Of a DNA stretch of 64,000 nucleotides, positions 17,384 to 25,369 are shown one piece after another. Position 1 is the stretch's first letter; the number at the start of each line of letters is the position of its first letter. The DNA comes from a bacterium (lineage in GTDB: Bacteria > Patescibacteriota > Saccharimonadia > Saccharimonadales > Saccharimonadaceae). Made by a program: the position numbers and the translations under genes. Location of the stretch: assembly GCA_027451105.1 (NCBI GenBank), contig DAIDKB010000044.1:1-64000 (forward strand), read 5' to 3'. The notes below the pieces were generated by a model. The model saw nothing but the letters and a program-made list of their open reading frames with translations, did no database searches and was not told where the DNA came from.

Positions 17384-18622
17384 TTAGTTAGCCACCACCG
17401 TTATCGTCATACCAAGGCTGTACGTGCCGGGCTTTTGTTCAGCCGGAATTTGTTGAGTCATTGTAATTGATGTTATGTCCCAATAACAGTTGATGTTTGC
17501 TGAGGTCGAAGCTGATGCTAGTGTGATTGCATCAGTTGTGCCTTTTGCGAAATATGCTCCGGCACCAATGCTAATGTACGAACTTGAACACCCACTGGCG
17601 GGCGTGATTAATGCTGATGGTGTGCTAATCTGAAGCTGTCCTGTGGCGCAGCCGCTTGAAGTAGCGTCATTATAGCTGTAGGCATTAGTCCCAGATGTCC
17701 AGGTGCTGGTATTGCCGGATGTTGCGGCTATACTGACCGTCCAGGCGGGGTTACCGGTCGTGTTGTTAACGCGAATTTTTTGAGCACTCGTACCTAAAGT
17801 GGCGTTAACGGTTTGACAGCTGAAGCTGGTGCTGGTGGCGGCAAAGCTAATTGAGGGCGAGGGGACTGAAACCCCTGTACCATCAACCACGTCAACACTT
17901 AATACCGGTGGGTTCTGTGGACGAAAGGCGGCGATCTGACCGCGCCAACTTGAAGACGCCGATCCGGTTGCAACGGTGGAGAAGGTACCAGTGGCGCTAG
18001 CCGTATAGTCGGCGCTGCCATATGCATACCTGGCAGTAGATTTACCACTGGAGTTTGCACCACTTAACTCTTGGGTGAATGAATTTGACCAACTGCTTAC
18101 CGTAGTACCAGTGTTTAGCACAAAACCAGCCAGTAGTATGTCGCCTGCATAAGTTGTCGTCACGCTACCAGAGGCATAGCTAGAGCTGCTTCCGGTTGAA
18201 GCTACTGTATTAGTGGCGTCAAGCGGTGTGGTTGTATTGATGCCGCTGTATTCATAGGCCTGAGAGATGACGTTGTAGCTGGTTGAGCTTGAGGTGCATA
18301 TGAATGAAGTTTCGCCACCAACGGCCACTTTGTAAAATATAGCTTGGGAGCTGGTACCGGTTTCGTTGATTGCGGCAGTGAAGCTAGGTGGTCCGGTAAT
18401 TGTCGCATTTCCAGTCACGCCACAGATCACTATCAGTACGTCGCCAGCCGTGGCAGCGGTAAGTGATGCGCCTGCGGTTTTACTAGCAGACGCAGCCGTA
18501 CTACTACTCTGAACAAGCAAGGGACTAGCATAGCTAGCGGCTGGATGGAAAACATTAATAAGTTGTGCGCAAATAATCACTGCAACGAAAGCCAGGTTTA
18601 GTCCTCGCCAATTACGCCGCAT
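17384..18622 (-). CDS. Secreted WxL-like surface protein with N-terminal beta domain (locus A)
   Basis: 412 aa. Signal peptide ~1-33. Residues ~35-220 form a Ser/Thr-rich beta domain ending WRGQIAAFRP, a pattern seen in secreted jelly-roll domains. Residues ~225-412 are clearly homologous to the 221-aa protein at 19814-20479: FSCQTVNATLGTSAQKIRV, WTVSIAAT, GCATGQL and the last strand QQIPAEQKPGTYSLGMTITV. The W-x-(V/L)-S-I element and the closing beta strand recall WxL cell-wall-binding domains of Firmicutes. The DUF916-like gene directly upstream is the usual partner of WxL proteins. SD AAGGA ahead of the ATG. Confidence 0.75.
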   Translation of the reverse strand: MRRNWRGLNLAFVAVIICAQLINVFHPAASYASPLLVQSSSTAASASKTAGASLTAATAGDVLIVICGVTGNATITGPPSFTAAINETGTSSQAIFYKVAVGGETSFICTSSSTSYNVISQAYEYSGINTTTPLDATNTVASTGSSSSYASGSVTTTYAGDILLAGFVLNTGTTVSSWSNSFTQELSGANSSGKSTARYAYGSADYTASATGTFSTVATGSASSSWRGQIAAFRPQNPPVLSVDVVDGTGVSVPSPSISFAATSTSFSCQTVNATLGTSAQKIRVNNTTGNPAWTVSIAATSGNTSTWTSGTNAYSYNDATSSGCATGQLQISTPSALITPASGCSSSYISIGAGAYFAKGTTDAITLASASTSANINCYWDITSITMTQQIPAEQKPGTYSLGMTITVVAN

Positions 18623-18630
18623 ATTCCAGG

Positions 18631-19767
18631 CTATCCTTCTTTTTTAGGTGGTATTTTAATAGTATGGCCTTCACGAAGATCGTATGGTGGCTTTAGGCGG
18701 TTGGCGGCAGCAAGTTTTTTCCATGGTAAGCTATTTTGCTCCGCGACTTTCTTAATAGTGTCACCTGATTGAATTGTATAGGCATGCCAGTGATTTTTGA
18801 CATGTCCCTTGTGGCGCAGTTTACGCATTGCTATAAAGATACCCGTTAAGATAGCCAGTAGTGTGGCTAACTCAGCGATTGCAGCTAGGGGAGCGGGGGT
18901 AATGAATACATAACCAGAGTCGCGTTTGCGGTTAATCTCAGTGGTGCCATCGGCGTGTCCTAATTGGGTATCGCCAGTACCATTGTAGGCGGTGACTACA
19001 GCTGCTTTATAAAACCCACCCCAGAAAGGTCGCGCCAGTGGCAGGTTCCAGGTGGCGGTTGATTTGGCCAGGATTGGATAGGTACCCTTGACCGATGCGA
19101 CCGTGTTGCCAAAAAGTGACACTAGAGACGTCGTTACATTTGTATCAAGTGAAACGTTGCCGTTATTAGATACAGTTGGATCGACTAGTACTTGATTGTT
19201 GCCGTCTAGCTTAATTGTAAGTTGCGTAATTGCTAGATCCTTAACAATTTTTCCAGGGATTGTGGCGACAACACGGATGGCTGATCGAAAGCTCAGGACG
19301 ACACCGTTTTGGTTTGTTGCAGCTTGCGCGTTGCTGTCCTGCATAGTGATACAGCCGTCATGCTCACCGACACTGGCGTTTGACGGGGCTGTAATTGTAA
19401 ACGGCACGACCGCGCTGCCACCAGCCGGGATGGTGGCGTTATTTGACGAAAGGCTAATCCAGGCGCCAACATCCTTTTTAGCTTCAACCTCCTGGGCACA
19501 AGAAAAGGCACCATCGCTGGATAGGGCTGAGTCAACCGCACCGACTGCGATAGTTCGGCTGGTACTGGTATTGTTATATATCCTAACAGCGTCCTGCTTT
19601 TGTTCACCAGGGTTAAGGTTATAGATAAAGATTGACTGGCTGCGCGGATTATCAGCCTGTGGATTATCAGGTTGGCCGCCGACACCACCGTATTCAACAG
19701 CGTGAGCTGTAATCGGGCTAAAGACAATGCTGATTATTGCGACAAGACTAAGAATAAATCGTTTCAT
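18631..19767 (-). CDS. DUF916-like (WxL-interacting) membrane protein with C-terminal LysM
   Basis: About 378 aa from ATG 19767 (MKRFILSLV; the in-frame ATG at 19776 lies only 2 nt after a TACAAT -10-like element). Signal peptide ~1-23, then two beta domains (IFIYNLNPGEQKQDAVRIYN..., IPAGGSAVVPFTITAPSNASVGEHDGCI split here by motif) typical of DUF916/WxL-interacting proteins, a membrane helix at ~297-315, a basic stretch (RKLRHKGHVKNH) and a LysM domain at ~330-375 (YTIQSGDTIKKVAEQNSLPWKKLAAAN). With a cleaved signal peptide and positive charges after the helix, LysM would lie in the cytoplasm, where there is no peptidoglycan; see findings. Between two WxL-like genes in locus A. Confidence 0.8.
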   Translation of the reverse strand: MKRFILSLVAIISIVFSPITAHAVEYGGVGGQPDNPQADNPRSQSIFIYNLNPGEQKQDAVRIYNNTSTSRTIAVGAVDSALSSDGAFSCAQEVEAKKDVGAWISLSSNNATIPAGGSAVVPFTITAPSNASVGEHDGCITMQDSNAQAATNQNGVVLSFRSAIRVVATIPGKIVKDLAITQLTIKLDGNNQVLVDPTVSNNGNVSLDTNVTTSLVSLFGNTVASVKGTYPILAKSTATWNLPLARPFWGGFYKAAVVTAYNGTGDTQLGHADGTTEINRKRDSGYVFITPAPLAAIAELATLLAILTGIFIAMRKLRHKGHVKNHWHAYTIQSGDTIKKVAEQNSLPWKKLAAANRLKPPYDLREGHTIKIPPKKEG

Positions 19768-19813
19768 AATGTCCATTCATTGTACAGTATGGCCGGCTTT
19801 GTCGCTACCGCTA

Positions 19814-20479
19814 TTAAGCGGCAACAACAGTTAAGGTCATTGGTAATGTGTAGCTGTCAGCGGCTTGCTCGGCAGGAATGACCTGTGAAAGGCCAATACC
19901 GGTTAGGTAGCCGCGCCATAGAGTTGCACCAACTGGTGAACTCATCAATGTAACCGGAGTACTTGTAGTCATAGCGGTTGATGTGCCTTTGTTAATAACA
20001 ACACTTGTACAAGCTGAGCTTACACAGTCGGCGGTTACAGTGGCGGCGGCTGGGTTGACGGTTAATTGACCAGTTGCACAGCCGGGGATTGAGTTAGCTA
20101 CAGTTGGGTCGTTGTAGGAATAGTTTTTAGTATTGCCGGTGTTTTGCCATTTAGTAGCTGCGCCACCGGTAGCAGCAATTGATAGTGACCAGCTTTGGTT
20201 AGAAGCAGTTGCTGATGGGTCGGTGACGTAAAGTCGTTGAGTTGAGCTACCTAATGTGCCGGTGACAGTCTGACAGTCGAATGAGAAGTTGGCGGCTGTC
20301 ATAGCAGCGGTTGGACTGGCAACAGGAGTGCGAGTACTGTCTAAGATATCGGTAGTTAGTGTGCCTGGGTTAATAGTTTGCGTTAGATTTGAGTTTGGAG
20401 CAGCATAGGCCGCGATAGGTGCAAGAACAAGCGCTACTAATGATAGCACTGCAGATGCGCCGAGACGTAACTTTTTCAT
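19814..20479 (-). CDS. Secreted WxL-like surface protein (locus A)
   Basis: 221 aa. Signal peptide ~1-27 (APIAAYA|AP). The mature part is one beta domain with FDCQTVTGTLGSSTQRLYV, a WSLSIAAT segment (a W-x-L), GCATGQL, two Cys pairs, and a final strand SQVIPAEQAADSYTLPMTLTV. It aligns with the C-terminal half of the 412-aa protein in the same locus. No membrane anchor, so it must be held by non-covalent wall or protein contacts, as WxL proteins are. Very good promoter (20516-20544) and SD AAGGGG with 8-nt spacing suggest high expression. Confidence 0.78.
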   Translation of the reverse strand: MKKLRLGASAVLSLVALVLAPIAAYAAPNSNLTQTINPGTLTTDILDSTRTPVASPTAAMTAANFSFDCQTVTGTLGSSTQRLYVTDPSATASNQSWSLSIAATGGAATKWQNTGNTKNYSYNDPTVANSIPGCATGQLTVNPAAATVTADCVSSACTSVVINKGTSTAMTTSTPVTLMSSPVGATLWRGYLTGIGLSQVIPAEQAADSYTLPMTLTVVAA

Positions 20480-20515
20480 TTGTTGAACCCCTTATTTAAT
20501 TACATTAAACACACA

Positions 20516-20544
20516 ATAATATGCTTATGTTATCAGTAAATCAA
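20516..20544 (-). promoter_or_regulatory. Sigma70-type promoter of surface locus A
   Basis: Minus strand TTGATT (20544-20539), 17-nt spacer, TATTAT (20521-20516), followed by a ~30-nt leader with AAGGGG before ATG 20479. Confidence 0.65.
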
Positions 20545-20577
20545 CAAGAAAACAAGTGATTTCCCCCTAAAACATCG

Positions 20578-20607
20578 TTGACGATTGGCGCCTAGCAAGG
20601 TTATAAT
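20578..20607 (+). promoter_or_regulatory. Promoter of tRNA-Asn
   Basis: TTGACG (20578-20583), 18-nt spacer, TATAAT (20602-20607). Predicted start ~20614, five bases before the mature tRNA end. Confidence 0.75.
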
Positions 20608-20618
20608 AGCCCTTGTAT

Positions 20619-20693
20619 TCCGGCGTAGCTCAATGGTGGAGCAAGAAGCTGTTAACTTCGAGGTTACTGGTTCGAGTCCAGTCGCCGGAGCCA
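20619..20693 (+). tRNA. tRNA-Asn(GTT)
   Basis: Full cloverleaf: acceptor TCCGGCG/CGCCGGA with discriminator G and encoded CCA (20691-20693); D stem GCTC/GAGC; anticodon loop CTGTTAA giving anticodon GTT; 5-nt variable loop; T stem ACTGG/CCAGT with loop TTCGAGT. The first anticodon-stem pair (A27-G43) is a mismatch. It has its own promoter and terminator, so it is a single-tRNA transcript between surface locus A and the cytochrome gene. Confidence 0.96.
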
Positions 20694-20700
20694 AATAATG

Positions 20701-20723
20701 ACACCCCAGCGATGGGTGTTTTT
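20701..20723 (+). terminator. Rho-independent terminator of tRNA-Asn
   Basis: ACACCC (20701-20706), 7-nt loop, GGGTGT (20714-20719), then TTTTA. Seven bases after the tRNA CCA end. Confidence 0.8.
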
Positions 20724-20850
20724 ATTTGGCTACGATGTTTCTGCTCCCCAAACCGGTAATATAAGATAACCATGAACAATATCCTATATTCAAAACTTAT
20801 AAATACTTATATAATTACAGTAAATTAACCATTAGGGGTCATAAATAAAA

Positions 20851-22245
20851 ATGTCAACAAAACGGCCACTACTAAACGCTCTGAACAATATGATGATTAA
20901 GGACGTGCCAAGCTATGGCAATAAGTTCTTTTACTCACTTGGTTTTTTGTCGATGATAGCATTCATGATATTGATTGTAACTGGTGTTGTTATGGTCTTT
21001 TTTGGACCAACCTGGTGGCTTACGAATAATATCGGCCAATACACGCGCAGCATTCATATGTGGGCTACTCAAGCCTTTGTCCTGTTTGTTATCCTGCATC
21101 TGATAATCGTTTTCTTTACCTCTGGCTTTAAAAAGCCGCGACGCCTAACCTGGGCGATAGGTGTTACTATGATGTTTATCGTTTTAGCCGAGACTGAATT
21201 TGGCTATGTCCTTCGTGGCGACTACACCTCGCAATGGCGCGGCTTGCAAGGAGCTGACTTTTATAATGGTAGTGGCATTGGCAACCTAATAAATGCACTT
21301 AACAGTAACCAGATTTATGGAATCCACATTATAGTTGTACCACTGACTATTCTGGGGCTTTTGTTCTTTCACTATCTGTTAGTACGCGTGCTTGGCATTG
21401 CAAAGCCCTACAGGAAAGATAAGGTTGTTGCAACTGTACCGGCAAACCACAAAGTACTGTTTATGCGCGGAGGTGTACTTATCGTCTTGATCTTGGGGTT
21501 GGCGGCATTTTTGCCATCACCATACATTAAACCAACGACGATACAATCAGTGGCTCAGTCTGATCCCTATCTGATGGGCAAGACTCTAATGGCGGAGTTT
21601 ACGGCTAGCTCTGACACGGCAGCCTATCTAGATAATATTGCCCCATATACGTACAACATGAGTGATGTTTATGTATCGACGCCGTACGCTCAATATGTGC
21701 AGCTTCAAAATGACAAGACTAACTATTTGTCCGTATATAATCAACAGCAGCCAGATATAAAGGCGCAGCAACTACAGGTCGTTAATGATTACTTTAGCAA
21801 AGACGTACCTGGTGCTGATAAACCACCGGTAAATTCATTAATGCGGGTTATTGACTCTTTAACCACGATGGCCCAAGCTGGGCTTTACGAACCGGCTATT
21901 GCTAGTGAGCAAAGTACTGGTCAGCTGAATGGACCAACTTATGTTTTGCGCTTCTTGTCTGACACGGGAGTGCTGGCGACGAAGGCGGTGTCGCTTAATA
22001 TCACGACTGATCAATACGGCATGGTGCACGAGGGGGCTGGCAATGCGCCTGGCGCGTGGTGGCTTTTGCCGATTGGTATACTTGATCATACAGTCCTAGC
22101 TAACGATGCTAATGGTGATCGAGACGCGGCCATTATATTTGGCTCACTCATGCTTACGATGTTGGCCTTTCCGTTCATTCCGTATGTCAATCAAATACCA
22201 GACAAGCTACAGGTATGGCGGTTAATTTGGCGCCAAAAGAAGTAA
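20851..22245 (+). CDS. b6-type cytochrome b with long external C-terminal region
   Basis: 464 aa. Residues ~1-200 match the four-helix cytochrome b/b6 N-terminal domain: haem ligands H69 and H83 (14 apart) in the second helix and H159 and H174 (15 apart, as in b6) in the fourth; GYVLRGDYTSQW at ~119 corresponds to the GYVLPWG quinol-site loop but lacks Pro-Trp-Gly. After a helix at ~208-225 comes a ~190-residue Gln/Asp-rich region likely outside, then PGAWWLLPIGILDH and a last helix (~430-447). Subunit IV helices and the PEWY motif are not evident, and no Rieske, cytochrome c1 or c gene is in the window. Likely role: quinol-linked electron transfer across the membrane; partner unknown. SD AGGGG at ~20834. 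Confidence 0.88.
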   Translation: MSTKRPLLNALNNMMIKDVPSYGNKFFYSLGFLSMIAFMILIVTGVVMVFFGPTWWLTNNIGQYTRSIHMWATQAFVLFVILHLIIVFFTSGFKKPRRLTWAIGVTMMFIVLAETEFGYVLRGDYTSQWRGLQGADFYNGSGIGNLINALNSNQIYGIHIIVVPLTILGLLFFHYLLVRVLGIAKPYRKDKVVATVPANHKVLFMRGGVLIVLILGLAAFLPSPYIKPTTIQSVAQSDPYLMGKTLMAEFTASSDTAAYLDNIAPYTYNMSDVYVSTPYAQYVQLQNDKTNYLSVYNQQQPDIKAQQLQVVNDYFSKDVPGADKPPVNSLMRVIDSLTTMAQAGLYEPAIASEQSTGQLNGPTYVLRFLSDTGVLATKAVSLNITTDQYGMVHEGAGNAPGAWWLLPIGILDHTVLANDANGDRDAAIIFGSLMLTMLAFPFIPYVNQIPDKLQVWRLIWRQKK

Positions 22246-22268
22246 AGTCTTAGACGAATAGGGCGTTT

Positions 22269-22679
22269 ATGAAGATATTTACTATCTGCAGCAAAGCTTT
22301 TTATGGCAATATTCCACCGATTAAAAGTGTGCTAGAAGACGCTGGCCATATAGTTGCGCTGTCAAATTGTTATGATGATCCAGGGACAGAGGCTCGGTAC
22401 CTGGAAATGGGTGAGTCGGAACACGCCCGTTGGAAGGCTGGTATGCTGCGCCATAGCCAAGATGTCATTTCTGAAAATGATGCCGTCCTAGTGCTGAACT
22501 TCGATAAGAATGGCCAGCAAAATTACATCGGTGGTGCGACATTTTTAGAGATGTATGTCGCCTGTCGTATGGGTAAAAAGATTTACCTTTATAACGACAT
22601 TCCGAGTGGTATGCTGACGGATGAAATTAAGGGATTTGAACCGGTGATTATTCGACAAAACCTTGAGCTGATCAATTAA
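22269..22679 (+). CDS. Nucleoside 2-deoxyribosyltransferase-like protein
   Basis: 136 aa. N-terminal MKIFTICSKAFYGNIPPIKSVLEDAGHIV, the NDAVLVLNFDKNG strand and the YIGGATFLEMYVACRMGKKIYL helix fit the Rossmann-like fold of nucleoside 2-deoxyribosyltransferase-like and related proteins, with the Glu of GATFLEM in the position of the catalytic Glu. True substrate unknown; it could work in nucleotide salvage or cleave modified nucleotides. SD AGGG before the ATG; follows the cytochrome gene by ~23 nt but no functional link is obvious. Confidence 0.65.
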   Translation: MKIFTICSKAFYGNIPPIKSVLEDAGHIVALSNCYDDPGTEARYLEMGESEHARWKAGMLRHSQDVISENDAVLVLNFDKNGQQNYIGGATFLEMYVACRMGKKIYLYNDIPSGMLTDEIKGFEPVIIRQNLELIN

Positions 22680-22725
22680 TCCTATTTGTTATAATTAAAT
22701 TAATGAATCAAGTAGCCAGACTATA

Positions 22726-22995
22726 ATGATTAATCTTAAGCGCATTTACGATGCTCCGGATCAGGCGGATGGCCAGCGGATTTTGGTTGATGGATTGTGG
22801 CCGCGTGGTGTCGGCAAAGAGCGGGCAGAAATTGATTTGTGGCTAAAAGAAGTGGCGCCGTCGGCTGAACTACGCACCTGGTTCGATCGTAAGTCTGAAC
22901 GATTTAAAGAATTTAGTACCAAGTATGCTGATGAGCTGTCTCGTAATTCGGCATGTCTAGACTTTAAACAGCAGGAGTCGGACAATGGCGATTAA
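22726..22995 (+). CDS. DUF488 protein, truncated copy
   Basis: 89 aa. Residues 1-73 align with the intact DUF488 gene at 25008 (IKRIYD, LWPRGV, DLWLKEVAPS, ERFKEFS are shared) but after DELSRNS the frame runs into unrelated text and ends 11 nt inside msrA. The missing ~40 C-terminal residues include the AAKD strand and C-terminal helix of the family. Also LVDGLWPRG replaces the conserved LVDRLWPRG, losing the Arg. I regard it as a decaying duplicate whose 3' end was replaced when msrA was joined here; its product is probably not functional. Confidence 0.7.
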   Translation: MINLKRIYDAPDQADGQRILVDGLWPRGVGKERAEIDLWLKEVAPSAELRTWFDRKSERFKEFSTKYADELSRNSACLDFKQQESDNGD

Positions 22996-23479
22996 AACTG
23001 CCTACCTAGCGGGTGGCTGTTTTTGGGGTTTAGAAGAGCTAATCCGTGACCAACCCGGTGTGGTTGATACTGAAGTTGGCTATTGCGGCGGCAGTAATGT
23101 GAGCCCAACTTATGAAAACCATCCAGGACACGCCGAAACTGTTAAGGTGACATATGATGACACCAAAATATCCTACGCTGAATTGTTAGATTTTTTCTTT
23201 CGAATTCATGATCCGACCACTAAAAATCGACAAGGTGATGATGTTGGTTCAAGCTATCGTTCGGCGATATTTTATCAAAACGATAATGAACTTGCAGAGG
23301 CAAAGCGCTTAATTGAATTAACCAATCAATCTGGATTATATAAAGACCAGGTTATTACATTGCTCGAGCCTTTTATGCAGTTTTATAAAGCAGAAGATTA
23401 TCATCAAGATTATTTGCGCAAAAATCCCGGCGGCTATACCTGTCATTTTATTCGAACTGATATATCTATGCTTAAATAG
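22985..23479 (+). CDS. msrA: Peptide-methionine (S)-S-oxide reductase
   Basis: 164 aa. Repairs oxidised methionine. GGCFWGLEEL at ~10-19 carries catalytic Cys12; GVVDTEVGYCGG, HPGHAETVKV, FFRIHDPTT, QGDDVGSSYRS and AEDYHQDYL are all family motifs. C-terminal GGYTC may supply a resolving Cys. AGGAG lies 7 nt before the ATG, inside the truncated DUF488 frame. No msrB is fused or adjacent. Confidence 0.95.
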   Translation: MAIKTAYLAGGCFWGLEELIRDQPGVVDTEVGYCGGSNVSPTYENHPGHAETVKVTYDDTKISYAELLDFFFRIHDPTTKNRQGDDVGSSYRSAIFYQNDNELAEAKRLIELTNQSGLYKDQVITLLEPFMQFYKAEDYHQDYLRKNPGGYTCHFIRTDISMLK

Positions 23480-23502
23480 TCAAACTTTTGATTATGAAGA
23501 CC

Positions 23503-24864
23503 CTAAAACAGCGATATCAGCAGAGCGACTGCGGCGACGAGCATGACAATGAAGGTTATACCAAGCAGTAATTTGGACCAGAATCGGTTCTTGTAGTCGC
23601 CCATGATATGGCTACGGCTGGATATCTGCAGGATGATAAACAGTAGCGGTACGGCTACGATTCCGTTAAAGACCGCCGTCATAACCAAGGCTTTGATTGG
23701 GTCTAGGCCTATGAAGTTTAGGGCTAGACCGATTAATGTACCGATGATAATGACAAAGTAGAATTCGCGAGCTTGTTTGAACTTGCGAAATAAGCCCTCG
23801 CGCCAGTTAAAAGTTTCGGCAATGGCGTAAGACGACGAGCCGGCCAGCACAGGAATGCTCATTAGGCCGATACCGATAACGCCAACTGCAAATATAACTT
23901 GGGCTAGGAAGCCGGCATTAGGAAATGTATGAACCAGGGGCACAAGGGCACGGGCAGCATCTGCCGCCGTTACGATGTTAGTAATGCCGGCATGATTAAG
24001 TACGACCGCGCCGACCACAATGATAAACCAGGCTGTTACGTTAGAGAACAACATACCGATGACGGTATCAATCCGCAGGCGTCGTAAGTAGCGTCGACTT
24101 AATCTTGGGACGCCGCCAGTTTGGGGTAGACGGTGGGCGGCAATTTCATCCTCGACAACATTGCTGGTTTGCCAAAAGAACAGGTATGGCGAAATCGTCG
24201 TACCAAAGATGGCGACGATCATAAATATAAATTCCTGATTGAACTCAATCTGTGGAATCACGGTGCTTCTGAGGGTGTCAAGCCAGGGTACGTTTACGAT
24301 AAAGGCAGTGATAATGTATGCAAAAAGAGCCATGGCGAGCCATTTTAAGATACGAACGTAAGTGCGGTAGGATAAAAATACCTCAAGTATCAAAATAATA
24401 ACCGCAAATCCAACGGCAATAAGTGCAAATGGTACCTGCGGTAAGAGCAGCTGGGTGCTGGCCGCCATCGCCCCGATGTCCGAACCGATATTAAAGGTAT
24501 TAGCTAGGACTACTAATAGCACAATCGGGTATAGAATCTTGCGAGGATAATTTTCACGGATAATAGCCGCTAGTCCACGACCAGTGACGGCGCCGATGCG
24601 CATCACGGCTTCTTGTACGGAAACCATTAACGGAAAGGTTAGTAGCATGGTCCAAGCAGTGCCAAAGCCAAATTGAGCGCCGGACTGCGAGTAGGTGGCT
24701 ATACCAGATGGGTCATCATCGGCAGCGCCAGTGATAATACCGGGTCCAAGAATCCGAAGGAGTCGGCCGATTCTCTTCTGGGTTTTTAATGGCCGGCGAA
24801 AGGTGCGAAAAAAGCTTTGCTTTTTTTCCGAGTCATCAACGACCTCATCGGGGAATTTAACCAT
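23503..24864 (-). CDS. Nramp-family divalent metal transporter, variant motifs
   Basis: 453 aa with ~11 helices after a basic N-terminus. TM1 carries DDDPSGIATYSQ where classical Nramp proteins have DPGN, and TM6 has TTISPYLFFWQ where they have the Met-Pro-His metal site, so the transition-metal-selecting Met is absent. The protein therefore belongs to the DPSG/ISPYLFFW side branch of Nramp-related carriers whose metal specificity is uncertain (Mg, Mn or other). TATCAT on the minus strand (24877-24872) ends 7 nt before the ATG and there is no SD. Convergent with msrA. Confidence 0.88.
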   Translation of the reverse strand: MVKFPDEVVDDSEKKQSFFRTFRRPLKTQKRIGRLLRILGPGIITGAADDDPSGIATYSQSGAQFGFGTAWTMLLTFPLMVSVQEAVMRIGAVTGRGLAAIIRENYPRKILYPIVLLVVLANTFNIGSDIGAMAASTQLLLPQVPFALIAVGFAVIILILEVFLSYRTYVRILKWLAMALFAYIITAFIVNVPWLDTLRSTVIPQIEFNQEFIFMIVAIFGTTISPYLFFWQTSNVVEDEIAAHRLPQTGGVPRLSRRYLRRLRIDTVIGMLFSNVTAWFIIVVGAVVLNHAGITNIVTAADAARALVPLVHTFPNAGFLAQVIFAVGVIGIGLMSIPVLAGSSSYAIAETFNWREGLFRKFKQAREFYFVIIIGTLIGLALNFIGLDPIKALVMTAVFNGIVAVPLLFIILQISSRSHIMGDYKNRFWSKLLLGITFIVMLVAAVALLISLF

Positions 24865-25007
24865 TTAGTACATGATATACATAAACGTTTCATAAATCTA
24901 TAGACAAGTGATTTAAGTCATGAATTTAGTTATCAAATCAAGAATATATTTGTCGATTTATAGAGGCGGGTTACACGAAATATCGCAACAGCGCATATAA
25001 TAGTTAT

Positions 25008-25355
25008 ATGATACAAATTAAGAGAATCTATGATGAGCCGGCTACAACTGATGGTATGCGAGTATTGGTAGATAGGCTGTGGCCGCGGGGTGTCAGTAAA
25101 GACCGAGCGGCCATTGATTTATGGCTGAAAGAAGTTGCTCCGTCGTCAGAGCTGCGCGTTTGGTTCGATCATAAGCCTGAACGATTTAAAGAATTTAGCG
25201 CTAAATATACTGATGAACTATCAACTAATCCAGCCGTTTACCAACTTAAAGAAATAATTCGCACCAATCCTAACACGACTCTTTTATATGCCGCCAAGGA
25301 TTCGTCCGCAAACCATGCCTTGGTTCTTTTAGGTTTTTTGAAACAAAATATATAA
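25008..25355 (+). CDS. DUF488 family protein
   Basis: 115 aa, full length for the short DUF488 (YeaO-like) family: IQIKRIYDEP, VLVDRLWPRGVSKDRA, DLWLKEVAPSSELRVWF, TLLYAAKDSSANHALVL. Function of the family is unknown. TATAAT (24996-25001) ends 6 nt before the ATG and there is no SD, which predicts a leaderless mRNA. Followed after 14 nt by the DUF1801 gene with a good SD. A truncated paralogue is 2 kb upstream. Confidence 0.88.
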   Translation: MIQIKRIYDEPATTDGMRVLVDRLWPRGVSKDRAAIDLWLKEVAPSSELRVWFDHKPERFKEFSAKYTDELSTNPAVYQLKEIIRTNPNTTLLYAAKDSSANHALVLLGFLKQNI

Positions 25356-25369
25356 CAACTGGAGGTCAT

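Noticed and set aside
20619-20693. Integrated element at tRNA-Asn
   Set aside because: No repeat of the tRNA 3' end was found nearby and no integrase is encoded; the tRNA has an intact promoter and terminator.
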